A DNA stretch of 64,000 nt, from assembly GCA_026210745.1 (NCBI GenBank), contig CP110630.1, positions 2,108,001 to 2,172,000 of the forward strand, written 5' to 3'. This document shows positions 10,583 to 20,305 of the stretch, one piece after another. A program made the position numbers and the translations under genes. This DNA is from Exobasidium rhododendri. Taxonomy: Eukaryota > Basidiomycota > Exobasidiomycetes > Exobasidiales > Exobasidiaceae. Each line of letters begins with the position of its first letter. Position 1 is the stretch's first letter. Below the pieces are notes generated by a model, which made no database searches, had not been told where the DNA came from, and was given only the letters and a program-made list of their open reading frames with translations.

Positions 10583-11098
10583 ATGAAGAAATTCGAGTAC
10601 TCTTTTCTTCCAACCTACACAAACACCATGGAATTAGCCACTGTTCCATCATCATCACCTTCTACCCCACCCCCCTCCTACCCGCCAGCAGCAGCTATCG
10701 CTGCTGCTGGCGGCTTATCAAATTCAGTAATAGAGAAAATTAAGGACTGGATCAAACACATGTCTGATAAGATATCTGCAATCACTAACGACCAATTATT
10801 TGAATGGTTCGTGTTCTTTGCTGTACAAACTTACTACCACTTGTCATCAGCACCTACTTGGGTGAGTAAATAATTGTACAAGACAGTGCTATCGTACTAT
10901 TTCTACTGACACAGACATCATTAGTATTTAAAACCAGATCCATGGTTCTATGGTTTTTCTCTAATTTGGACCATTCTCTTGTTTAAAGGCGCAGAACTGT
11001 CAAGTCAATTGAAGAAAGAACTCTCAGGCATGCTCGCTTTCATAGTCATTACTTCTGCATTTCTCTTAATATTGCGTTTGACAAATAAGGAGACGTGA
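10583..11098 (+). CDS. Orphan small membrane protein, AT-rich codon use
   Basis: I do not recognise this protein. Two exons (10583-10861 and 10925-11098) join in phase 0 to give 150 residues. A second in-frame ATG at 10628 would give 135. The N-terminal third is Pro/Ser/Ala-rich, a middle helix reads VIEKIKDWIKHMSDKI, and the C-terminal half has hydrophobic segments around WFYGFSLIWTILLF and GMLAFIVITSAFLLIL, suggesting a membrane protein. Codons such as TTA, ATA, AAT and AAA are common, unlike the neighbouring genes. The alanine run is encoded by a perfect 14-base-pair hairpin. Support is the clean splice, the open frames and the coherent membrane pattern. Expression is unproven. Confidence 0.55.
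10682..10713. repeat. Perfect inverted repeat, 14 bp arms, TATC loop
   Basis: The left arm CCGCCAGCAGCAGC and right arm GCTGCTGCTGGCGG are exact reverse complements separated by TATC. It lies inside the coding sequence of the orphan membrane protein and encodes a Pro-Ala-Gly stretch. The hairpin is GC-rich in an AT-rich setting and would be very stable in RNA. Confidence 0.9.
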
Positions 11099-11171
11099 AA
11101 GAGATGTACCCAAAGCAAGGATCGAAGTAGGATCTCCAATCTACACAGCACTCTAGCACTTCATAGTACTG

Positions 11172-11289
11172 TCACACCATTCTCCATTTCATACTTCTTG
11201 GCAACCTCATCTTCCGACATTCTCTCACACCGTTCTCCATCTCATACTCCTTGGCAACCTCATCTTCCGACGTTCTCTCACATCGATCC
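11172..11289. repeat. 53-bp tandem repeat, two copies plus a partial
   Basis: Unit one runs 11172-11224 and unit two 11225-11277, each starting TCACACC and containing TTGGCAACCTCATCTTCCGA. A third copy begins at 11278 and decays quickly. The copies differ at only a few positions. The repeat lies between the tail ends of the orphan gene and the DHHC gene and could serve in their 3' regions. Confidence 0.85.
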
Positions 11290-11311
11290 TTTATCATCAC
11301 TTAATATAATA

Positions 11312-13455
11312 TCATTTCACCACATCTCTAATAGTGTGCCACTGCTCGTCTCTCCCTGCCCACTTCTCTCTTCTCCTCCAAAGTCCTTCCTTCCCGAAGC
11401 GCCAGTTGCTCTCATAGGTCAATCCATCACTTTTTGCCCTTCCGATTGGCAAGATCCACTGATACCACGATTCGCCCAAGGCCTGTTTCCAATTGGGGCC
11501 TATTGAATGATACCATGACCTCTTCTTTGGATCGCTCTTTCGTGCCTTTTCTTCGTCGTCTATCCACCACAGATTTGCTTCCGTCTTCAGATTGCCCCAT
11601 TGTTCGGCCCACTTTCCTTTCATTCGCTTCTTTTCCTTCAACTTATCACCAAACGTCATCTTCTTCTCTCCGGAGTCCTTGCGAGCGTCCAAGTAACGGG
11701 TCAATAGAATGTCCTCCCTTGTCTTCATCCGATCATAGGACAGATGCTCGAGCGTGGTGAGGTTGAGGACGAACAGATACGTATGTGTGATGAAGAGCAT
11801 CATCGTGAAGAGGGTGAACATTGCGGTGCTGTCCAGTGATCAGAGAGAGGTTTAGTCTACGCACACCCACCTGCAAAGTCGCAGCGGAAAGCACGTCGAC
11901 TCACATGGGAAACAAGCTTATCATGTAGCCGTCGATCTCCCACCCTGGTCCATCCGCTGACCTCCTGTTGATCCCTCTACTGAACACGATGGCGTTGGTG
12001 ATGAGAACATAGATTTCCAACAGAGTTACCCACTGGATGAAGTGATAGAAGTATTTGTGATTTCGAGCACCCACACAGCCTCCGACCCATGGACAATGGT
12101 GATCCATCTTTAGAACACACGTAGCACAATGACGACAGTGATGAGCACGAGGCGGTTTGTACCGTTTGCATCGATAGCAGTAAAGATTGCTCGAGTTCAG
12201 CGGTGCCGATTGTGGTGGTACTCGATACGGTTCTGGAACTCCACTGGCTGTCATAGTGATTGGCGTCTGTTCATGCTGCTGCCAAGAGGTCGGAACAATT
12301 GATTCCTCTTCCCTTCTCTGCACATCCCTCTCTTCGTCAACTTTCGCTGCTTGACCAGCGATCACCGGTCCTACTATTGCAGGCAGGGCAGCGTCGACCG
12401 GCTCTTCAGTCTGTGCGTGTAAATTGCCATTTGTGTGCTCGTTGGCTGGCTCCGCATTCTTGCTCGTTGCACTGAAAGCAGAGGGGTATGCTGCAGGAGC
12501 GACGTAGAGGACTTCACTCGGAGCAGCGGGTGCTGCAGAGATAGGTACGTGATCTCGGACGTAGCCTGGTCCAGTGAGAATGACTCTTATATAGGTCCAC
12601 AGTGCTGTAAAGGGCAAAGGCAGAGAAGCCATTGTCAGCTAAGGATGCTCTGGATTTGGTCTACTCATACGAGCTACCTACTCGTCAGCCAAAGGACATT
12701 CAGGCCGACGAGTAGACCAACTGCAAGCAAAATTTGTCAGCTTATTTCTCTTTTTAGACAATACCAGGCTGCATGTATGCCTACAACTTACTTCCTTGGC
12801 GTCTACTGATGAGCGCTCTTGGCTCATTCCGTATCCCGGCAACGCAAATCCTCCAGGTAAAGACCAAGTAAACCCAAGATAGAATGATCGCAACGACAAA
12901 GATGATTCCTTTCCTCTTCAACCAAGAGTCTCCATTTGGTTCTATACCGATTCCATTTTCATCAAAGATGACTTCTTTGCCGCTCTTCACATTCCGCTTC
13001 TCTCTCGCTTTCTCGTCTTGCCTTTCAGACCATGCTTGGACTGACAAACTGCATGTTTGCACCCGTTCCGTAAAGTTGACTAGACAAGCCGGCCCAGTCA
13101 AGGGCGCTGCTACCCCTGCTGATCCCATCACTCGACCACCTTCTTCTTTCCCTGATATTCGCATTTCCTTCTCTGTATTGCTATCTTCTCTTCCTGAGAC
13201 ATCTGCTTGAGCGTGAGCCAAGGATGATGCAGTGGCATACCTGGTGCTCTCCCTTGGAGAAGTATGAGACGCTTCTACACCAGCATGTCCAACATCATGA
13301 CGTGCTGCATCCTCTGCAGTAGCGCTATCACTATCCTTTACATGCTGAACTGTGGAAGCGACTCCTTCTACCTCTGGCGCAGGATCTTGGTCCAGCGATT
13401 GGTTTTGTTCAGCGGAGGATCCGGACTGATCAGTCCTAGCCACATCCGCCGACAT
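11312..13455 (-). CDS. DHHC-type protein S-palmitoyltransferase
   Basis: Transfers palmitate to cysteines of membrane-associated proteins. Exons 13455-12792, 12720-12682, 12604-11905 and 11828-11312 join in phase to give 639 residues. The first 180 residues are acidic, Ser-rich and probably disordered. Then come a membrane segment (GIIFVVAIILSWVYLVF), a second one mostly encoded by the 39-base exon 2, the cysteine-rich zinc region CYRCKRYKPPRAHHCRHC followed by DHHCPWVGGCVGARN near residue 400, and two more membrane segments. The motif spacing is canonical, with the catalytic cysteine intact. The layout resembles yeast Pfa3, but orthology is not certain. The long charged N-terminus is an extension over the yeast enzymes. 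Confidence 0.9.
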
Positions 13456-13903
13456 GACTAGCAGGCGCTGTGTTTACGATGTGAAATCCAAATGAAAGTA
13501 TACGAGATCGAGAGCGGTAAGATTCGCACTATACACAGACGCGTTCAGCCACAAAGGAAACACAGGGTCAACCTAAGTAGTTAGATTCAAGGGGGCTCGT
13601 CTGAATGAACGCAACCCTGGGTGGGATCCAACAAGGGATTCTCCCTTTGGCAGTACTGCCTTGGGATGGACACCAGACCACACCACACACTTCACACACA
13701 GAGGCACACAGAAGCGGGAGTGAATAAGTATGCATTAAAGTATGTCTTGTGTGGCATTGGAAAAGACGACAAACGAACATGGTAAGAAACATTACGGAAG
13801 GGTATGAATAAAGGAGAAAACGCGGAAAACTTCACTGGGGAACAGCAACAGCAACTAAGACGATGACAGAACTCTGACCCCCAACCTCACCCCCGAACCC
13901 TAT
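13456..13903. other. Intergenic region between DHHC and giant reductase genes
   Basis: Both neighbours are on the minus strand, so this holds the DHHC promoter and the end of the downstream transcript region. CA-rich runs occur near 13675-13710. I see no gene here. Confidence 0.4.
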
Positions 13904-16900
13904 CTAGGAGATCCTGACTACGATACTACCTGGCTCGACCTCACCTCCTCGCAGTGCAGTCTCGAAGGCTCTCGGTGCTTCACCAAATGAAAGAATACTC
14001 TGCAATCTTGGACAGATTTGTCCCCGTTCGGCTGCCACTTTCACAGCTTCAAGACCTTCACGGCAATCTTCGCCTGTGTCTGTTCCAACCCATTCGTAGC
14101 CAATCCTCTTGGTGTCCTTTTTGAAAAAGGATCGTCTCAAAGAACGCAAGTGAGACTTGAGATTGGGGTTGGCGGAGATGGATTGAGAATCGCCTACGCA
14201 TGTAACGAATTGCCCTTCAAATGCAATGATCCTTCTCGCGGCATCGTAGATCCTCCTTCCTCCAGCGGTATCAATGACCAAGTCGAAGCTGCTCTCATGT
14301 AGTGAGTTAAGTGCCCAGAGTGCGTCACCAATCACAACCTCCGAAGCACCGTTTGCTTCACAGAGAGCCACACCGTCTGAAATCGAAGCAGGGCAATGAG
14401 CTACGATGATGAGGCCCATGTTGGCAGATTCTTGCATCGTCAGCAATCCAACGCCATCATGAGCATTCAAGATCAAAATTCGTGAACCTCGCTTTAGTTG
14501 AGAGCAATGACTCGTCGTCATCTGATGCGCCAGGATACCAACCGAAGGCAAGGCGGCGATCTCTTCCGTAGTCAAGCAATCTTGCGGTGCTTTCGCTACC
14601 AAGTTCTGATCGATCGTCATGAACTCCGCCAAAGCTCCACATTTTCGACTATGTTGCAATCCGAACACGACGTCGCCTTTCCTCATTCTCTTCACTTCCC
14701 ATCCAGTCTCCATCACGCGACCACAGAAGCTTCGACCTGGGACGAAGCCATACGCATTTTCTGTTCGGATCCTTTCTCGAAGTAGAATCCGATCTGTTTC
14801 ATCGATAGCACAAGTGATGATTTGGACAAGCAGTTGCGTCGAATTTAGCTTTCGCGGTGGTGGTGTGTGAGCGGTCATACTCATTGTAGTTCGACTCAGC
14901 TCTTCTGTGAGACCATCTGGAACAGTATCGACGGAAACCCTGGATTGTCGTGCACTGTCATAAAGACTGGCGGACGAGACTTCTGCGGAAGATCTTCGCT
15001 TTCGAAGACTTTTGCTTCGAAATGCTCCACTCGTCACTGCGATAGTAGACATGGTCGTCTTTGCGTACAGTCGATCGTCAATGGTGTTGGAGGCCTTGAC
15101 TGGGTCTTGAGGTCGATACGAGCTTTGTGGGATGGAGGGAAGGCTCAACACACTCTGCGTCCCGTTCAAGCCGGAAATGTCAGATTCTGCGCCGAGGTAG
15201 GTGCCGCCCCAAGCCTGCACTCCATGGCCGTCTAAGCTTTCTGCGCGACTAGAGAGCGCTCTCGGTGCAAAGACTGAGTTGAGTTGAGTGTCTGGTGGTG
15301 TTCCACTTGGTGATTGACGGATGGGGGAAGGTGAAGCCGAGTGGTCTCTCTGGAAACCACCTTGACCCCTGGAAGCTCTGTTCATTGCAACAGGAGAGTC
15401 GACATACGATGGCAGGGGACTGACACTTCTTGCCCTGCTGTCGATTGGACTACTTTCCCATTCGCTGATGGATGACATGAGCGAAGTACGGGCTTGACCA
15501 GTAGGACCGGCCGATAACGTTCGAATCTTGCGATTGTAGTTCACCTTTCCGTTGGACGTATCCGAAAGAGCACTAGAGGAGATGTTGGAAGAAGACATGC
15601 CAGATCGACCAGAAGCACTGGGAGCAGGTGAGGGTGAGGGAGAAGTAGAAGCGTGAGATCGAGAGCGAATAGAATCTGATCCAACTGATGAGTTCGTCTC
15701 GCTCCGATTGGACGGTATGGCTAGATGAGGGAGTGAGCCAGGCAAAAGCGGCACAGGAGGTGCACCTGCTAAGCTATGATTGAGGGCAGAAGACGATTTA
15801 CGGATAGAAGGGTCCGATGTATTGTAAGAAGGGCTCGCATAGACTCGACTAGGAGTGTTTGATGACCTTTTTCCTTTACTCTTCTTCTTTTGAATTGTAC
15901 CGTCAGTGGAAGGATCAGACGTTGCAGTGGCAGAAGATCGAGGTTGAGAATCGATGCTCTGACGACGCTGTACAGAGCTTGCCACAGTTGTCACACTAAG
16001 GCCGTTGGGCAGATTTATGCCCTGACCCTGATAATCACCTCCTACATTCGACCTGTGACTACTGCTACTGCCTTTCTTGGAACTGCTTCTCCTTACTGGA
16101 TCAGATGAATCGCTCCTTCCGTTGATTGACCTCTGCCTGGAGTTACTCCTTTGCATCGCCATTGCTTCGTTGAAGCCATCTTCGCCCGGTTGCTCCATGA
16201 CAGTGGCAGGTGCTGCCCCTCTTGGAGCCTTTGAGGTGATATTCGTATAAGAGTGGCTGGTCTCGAGAGCAGGAGGAGTAGGTGGAATCAGATTGATACC
16301 AAAGGACGGTTGCTCCACTTCTGCCAATGGCGTTCTGTTGTCGTCGTAGTACATCGCGCCAGATCGAGAACTTTCAAATGACGGTGCTTCTCTTCCCATA
16401 GTCGATGTAGGTAAGACGCTGTCTTCAAAGGTAGGCGTCGGAGGCATAGGAAGCTTCTTCTCTGTTGCAAGTCCATTCATTGAATTTTCCCCGTTCTTGA
16501 CACCGGGTAAAGTCATACTATCCAGGATTTCAGAAGCGCCCGATGTAGCAGGATCAGAGCTGTTGCCACTTTCGCCAGACCATAGCTCAGAAGGATTGTT
16601 TTGTTCCCCTTGATCGCGTTGAAAGTCCGACAATTGTCTAGGCTGTTCTTGCGTGGGAATCTCCTCGACCTCATGGTGAGCACTGCTGGCTTCTTCAACC
16701 TGCCTCTCCCGTACATCACTTTGAGAAGGAAGTTCCTCTCCGTCTTCGCTCGACAGGCGGGGTTCAGACAGAGGAACAGAGGCTGGCTTTTCGTCCAAGG
16801 CACCTTCTCGCCCTTCGTTGAGATTTTCGCGCGCTGTATGAAACCTAGTCATTTGTGGTGTAACGTCTGCAAGTGAAGCCTTCTCTTCGCTTCTTACGTC

Positions 16901-19900
16901 ATCGTTTGCCAAATCCTTCTCAGCTGTCACCGTCTTGACTTCCTTTGACGCTACCTTTGAAGAAGAAGAAGGAGATGCAGGAGAATCATGGAGAAGACTT
17001 GCTTTCTTCTCTGCAACGCTGTTTCTTCTCTTCTTCTTTTCGTTTGATGATGTCGAGAATGAGAACAAAGTGTCGGCTAACGACTTGGATTCTTTTCTAC
17101 CTTTCAGAGCTGATTTCACTGGTGCAGGCTTGTCTTTACTGGAAGGCAAATTCGATGGCTTCATTTCAGGTGAAGTGGGAAGGGACGGAGGCGGTAGAAC
17201 AGGACTCTTCAGCTTTTCTTGAGCCTCTTTCATTTGCGACAGTGTTTGACTATTAGCGAGTTCAGGGAAGGTGGACCGGACGTCTTCCGTCACCTTTGCT
17301 GGTTCTGGCTTTTCCTCTGCGGCCAGTCTGCCTTGCGAGATAGGCACACCGCCCATCACCTTTGGTTTTGCAGCTCTATTTCTTGGTCGATCCATCACAC
17401 TCTCCTTCTTCTTTTCCGCTTCAACAGGGGCAGACACACCAAAGAAGCTCCGGATACGAGCCGACGTAGAACCATGCGCAGAAGAGGCTAGACCGTCACT
17501 TGACGCGGTGGAAAGCTCTCGACCGTGTCCCTTGCGTGTCACAGGTGAAGATGTGGCGGAAGGTGCATTGGCAGGAACGACGGGCGGTGTTGCTGATACT
17601 GCTGCTGCTGCCGCCACGACAGGTGCGTCCGCTTGATTCAGCAACCAGACTGCTGCAAAACTAGGAGCGATGCCACTTTGGACAGTCATCGCATCACTGT
17701 TTTCTCGTCTCTTCGACTTGGTTCCCGTGCCTAATTCTCCTCTCAGTCTCCGCACTTCCATGATCCTCTCCTGTGCATTGTTGTTGAGGATTTCTTGTGT
17801 ACTGAGTGCGGCTGTGTCTCTTTTTGTCGATTTGGAGAAAGGTCCGACGTTCAGGTCCAACTGACTAACTGCATTACTGGGCTCATCGTCCCAACCAGTC
17901 TTTCCAAACTTATCAAGAATGCTGGAGAGTGAACCGCCAAAGAAGTCTTCCCCTACTTTCATGTTCCGCAACCTTTCTTGCTCGGCTTTGATCTTTGCTT
18001 TGAAGTCGGCATCCGTTTCATCATCTGACCCTGAATGAGCAGAATCAGAATCTCCGTCCCTCATTTTGAACCTTCTTGAAGAAGAGGCTTGTCCTCTGAT
18101 GATACCACTCATTCCAAACGAAGTGCCAACACTAATGTCGCTCAACCTCCGTGACAAGGTAGGTGGACGAGAGCCTGATCGAATGCTGGCACTCCTGCCT
18201 TTCGTAGCTGTATCTCCCGAATCGATCGAGTCTCCGTCTCCCTTACTCTGCGCGTCCTTGGAATGTGGATCAAAGGTGACTGTTGCCTTGCCGGTTTGTG
18301 TGCTCCTCATCGATCGGGTGTCCGACTTGTCATTTGGATCCAGTCTTTCATCAGATTTCATGATCTCGGAAGGACCCAGTCTCTCATCAGATTCTACAAC
18401 ATCGGAAGAACCCAGTCTCTCGTCAGATTCTACTTTATCAGAAGAACCCAGTCTCCCATCAGAGACTACGTTAACACTAGAAATCACTTCGTCTTTGAGA
18501 TCTGCTCTCCTGTCAGACATCAAGGTATCAACAGATGGCACCTTTGATTCATCTTCCACCTCGCTAGAAGTTTCTACTTCCTCTGATCTGTGTGTAGTTT
18601 CGGTCAAATTCGAGTTGACAGACGTGCTGTTGGTGACGTAGGGCTGGGATCCAACAATTGCAGGAGGTAGATCCTCTTTGGCCGTTGATGCTACTGTCGT
18701 CAAAGCAGTAGGAGGACTCATTGTCACACTAGTTGGTGAGACAGCTCCACTGCCAGATCCATGACCGACACTGGAACGGTTGGTATTCAAAGCTGCCTCG
18801 AATGCTCGATACTTTGCTGCACCCACCACCGCTGCTCCTCCGGTGCTTGCAATCGCTAGTGGATGACGACGCATTTCATGACCTGCGCTGCTAGTCTCTT
18901 CCTCTTCTTCGCGAAGTGCTTCCAAATATCGACTTTCCTCGCTATCGCCTTCGCTCGAATTCTCTTCTTCTGATGAAACACTTTCGGCAGCTTGCACGTT
19001 TACGTTGGGAATAGAAGGTAGGTTACCATTCCGCAGCTTGGGAGAGGTAATTGGGCTTAAAGCTCGCTCTGGTGTGGGTACGTTCCTAGCACCATTCTGC
19101 TGAGGCGGAGAGATGATGGATCCGGGTCGTACATTGGTCCCCAACGAGTCAATCGCGTTATGCTTGAATCCAGGAGGATGACCGACAACTTGACTGGCAG
19201 CTCGAGCAAGCAGATCCTGATGAACGACACCGGGATCCCTGATGACTTGCTCGAATTGCGCTTCATGCTGAAGTTCCTTCTGGAGTCGAGCCATATTACT
19301 CTTCCGTCTTTCGACGCCATTCACTGGTCCCTTCTTCAAAGCTGCTGCTACGTTTGAAACATCACCACTTCCTCCTTCCCAGACCTTTGAAACCTCACTG
19401 CCTTTCATGCTTTGGACGAATTGATTCCAATCCTGTGAGCCCCTTTGAGCGGTACGCCTAGAGTGGCTCGAGTCACTGAAGGTAGGCGACTGAGCTCGCG
19501 GCGGTGGGGAGAAGGAGCGATCGATGCTTTGACCCTTTTTGAGGTTCGATTGGGAAAGTGTGCTCATTCGTGACTTGGAAGGTTTGCTGCTCAGCGAGGG
19601 ATTGAGTGTAGTTGATCCTAATGGAGCTACATTAGATTGCAACCGTCCGGCTGGTGCTCCGCTGGTGATTCGACTGTCAAGTTTCGGCATGGGTGGCACG
19701 ATGGAGGATCTGCTGTACGATCCGCCAATATCGCTCCTAGCACCTCTATGCTTCTGTCCTACTCCGACCCCTGAGCCGATTCCTGCCATCCCTGACCACG
19801 TATTCATTCCAGTGTTCCATTCTGGCTCGGAAAAGATGCTGTCACCTGCAACACTCGAAGCTCTGTTCCTCTTGCCAAAGTTCATGCTGCCTGCTTCCCA

Positions 19901-20305
19901 CCATCTGCCTTTCTTTCGCGAGAATGTCGCACTGCTATCGGCTACGCTACTCGGTGCGTAGTGGCTTCCGCCGTTGTCCTGGTCAAAAGTATAAGATCCT
20001 GGCATTTTTGAACCCGCCTTCCGACTTCGGAATCGTGACGATATGGATCCTCCGGCTACTGAGCCAGCATTCGACCTTCCGGCGTTTGAGTCTCTCCCTG
20101 AGTACTTCCTGCTGGTGTCTTTTCTGAACATGCTACCGGACAGTATGGATGATGGCGCAGCCGGTGCACTCGGTAAGTCAGAGGGTGCAGACCATTTCGA
20201 ATTAGGTCCTCTGCGTTGATAGTCTGGATACCTGTCTGAATCTGAAGCCGCATAGCTCTGAGAAGGCCTCTTCAGGATAGAGTCCAGAATCGAAATTCGA
20301 GGCAT
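13904..20305 (-). CDS. Giant disordered protein with C-terminal medium-chain reductase domain
   Basis: One uninterrupted frame of 2133 residues. Residues 1 to about 1800 are rich in Ser, Pro, Thr and charged residues, with many SP sites and no recognisable fold except a short tandem repeat. From about residue 1805 the sequence becomes a medium-chain dehydrogenase/reductase (quinone-reductase-like) unit: GFVPGRSFCGRVMETGWEVKRM is the GroES-like part, ILILNAHDGVGLLTMQ the nucleotide-binding loop, and FDLVIDTAGGRRIYDAARRI a later core strand. The usual glycine-rich loop is altered (HDGVG), so cofactor binding or catalysis may be weak. Such domains occur in the yeast membrane-associated protein Ast1, but orthology is not shown. 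A scaffold role at the cortex is only a guess. No introns were needed. Confidence 0.8.
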   Translation of the reverse strand: MPRISILDSILKRPSQSYAASDSDRYPDYQRRGPNSKWSAPSDLPSAPAAPSSILSGSMFRKDTSRKYSGRDSNAGRSNAGSVAGGSISSRFRSRKAGSKMPGSYTFDQDNGGSHYAPSSVADSSATFSRKKGRWWEAGSMNFGKRNRASSVAGDSIFSEPEWNTGMNTWSGMAGIGSGVGVGQKHRGARSDIGGSYSRSSIVPPMPKLDSRITSGAPAGRLQSNVAPLGSTTLNPSLSSKPSKSRMSTLSQSNLKKGQSIDRSFSPPPRAQSPTFSDSSHSRRTAQRGSQDWNQFVQSMKGSEVSKVWEGGSGDVSNVAAALKKGPVNGVERRKSNMARLQKELQHEAQFEQVIRDPGVVHQDLLARAASQVVGHPPGFKHNAIDSLGTNVRPGSIISPPQQNGARNVPTPERALSPITSPKLRNGNLPSIPNVNVQAAESVSSEEENSSEGDSEESRYLEALREEEEETSSAGHEMRRHPLAIASTGGAAVVGAAKYRAFEAALNTNRSSVGHGSGSGAVSPTSVTMSPPTALTTVASTAKEDLPPAIVGSQPYVTNSTSVNSNLTETTHRSEEVETSSEVEDESKVPSVDTLMSDRRADLKDEVISSVNVVSDGRLGSSDKVESDERLGSSDVVESDERLGPSEIMKSDERLDPNDKSDTRSMRSTQTGKATVTFDPHSKDAQSKGDGDSIDSGDTATKGRSASIRSGSRPPTLSRRLSDISVGTSFGMSGIIRGQASSSRRFKMRDGDSDSAHSGSDDETDADFKAKIKAEQERLRNMKVGEDFFGGSLSSILDKFGKTGWDDEPSNAVSQLDLNVGPFSKSTKRDTAALSTQEILNNNAQERIMEVRRLRGELGTGTKSKRRENSDAMTVQSGIAPSFAAVWLLNQADAPVVAAAAAVSATPPVVPANAPSATSSPVTRKGHGRELSTASSDGLASSAHGSTSARIRSFFGVSAPVEAEKKKESVMDRPRNRAAKPKVMGGVPISQGRLAAEEKPEPAKVTEDVRSTFPELANSQTLSQMKEAQEKLKSPVLPPPSLPTSPEMKPSNLPSSKDKPAPVKSALKGRKESKSLADTLFSFSTSSNEKKKRRNSVAEKKASLLHDSPASPSSSSKVASKEVKTVTAEKDLANDDVRSEEKASLADVTPQMTRFHTARENLNEGREGALDEKPASVPLSEPRLSSEDGEELPSQSDVRERQVEEASSAHHEVEEIPTQEQPRQLSDFQRDQGEQNNPSELWSGESGNSSDPATSGASEILDSMTLPGVKNGENSMNGLATEKKLPMPPTPTFEDSVLPTSTMGREAPSFESSRSGAMYYDDNRTPLAEVEQPSFGINLIPPTPPALETSHSYTNITSKAPRGAAPATVMEQPGEDGFNEAMAMQRSNSRQRSINGRSDSSDPVRRSSSKKGSSSSHRSNVGGDYQGQGINLPNGLSVTTVASSVQRRQSIDSQPRSSATATSDPSTDGTIQKKKSKGKRSSNTPSRVYASPSYNTSDPSIRKSSSALNHSLAGAPPVPLLPGSLPHLAIPSNRSETNSSVGSDSIRSRSHASTSPSPSPAPSASGRSGMSSSNISSSALSDTSNGKVNYNRKIRTLSAGPTGQARTSLMSSISEWESSPIDSRARSVSPLPSYVDSPVAMNRASRGQGGFQRDHSASPSPIRQSPSGTPPDTQLNSVFAPRALSSRAESLDGHGVQAWGGTYLGAESDISGLNGTQSVLSLPSIPQSSYRPQDPVKASNTIDDRLYAKTTMSTIAVTSGAFRSKSLRKRRSSAEVSSASLYDSARQSRVSVDTVPDGLTEELSRTTMSMTAHTPPPRKLNSTQLLVQIITCAIDETDRILLRERIRTENAYGFVPGRSFCGRVMETGWEVKRMRKGDVVFGLQHSRKCGALAEFMTIDQNLVAKAPQDCLTTEEIAALPSVGILAHQMTTSHCSQLKRGSRILILNAHDGVGLLTMQESANMGLIIVAHCPASISDGVALCEANGASEVVIGDALWALNSLHESSFDLVIDTAGGRRIYDAARRIIAFEGQFVTCVGDSQSISANPNLKSHLRSLRRSFFKKDTKRIGYEWVGTDTGEDCREGLEAVKVAAERGQICPRLQSILSFGEAPRAFETALRGGEVEPGSIVVRIS
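18341..18484. repeat. 36-bp coding minisatellite, four copies
   Basis: CAGTCT followed by a CATCAGA-type core recurs at 18341, 18377, 18413 and 18449, exactly 36 bases apart. It encodes twelve-residue repeats of the form SDERLGSSDVVE in the disordered part of the giant protein. The outer copies are more diverged than the inner ones. Confidence 0.9.

Noticed and set aside
12440-12632. In-frame ATG (MASLPLPF) as a separate start for the DHHC gene
   Set aside because: The upstream exons join in phase at 12604 and supply the first two membrane segments, so this ATG lies in an intron.
16935-17222. Plus-strand frames inside the giant reductase gene
   Set aside because: They are antisense shadows of a Ser/Pro/Glu-rich coding region that rarely contains stops on the other strand.
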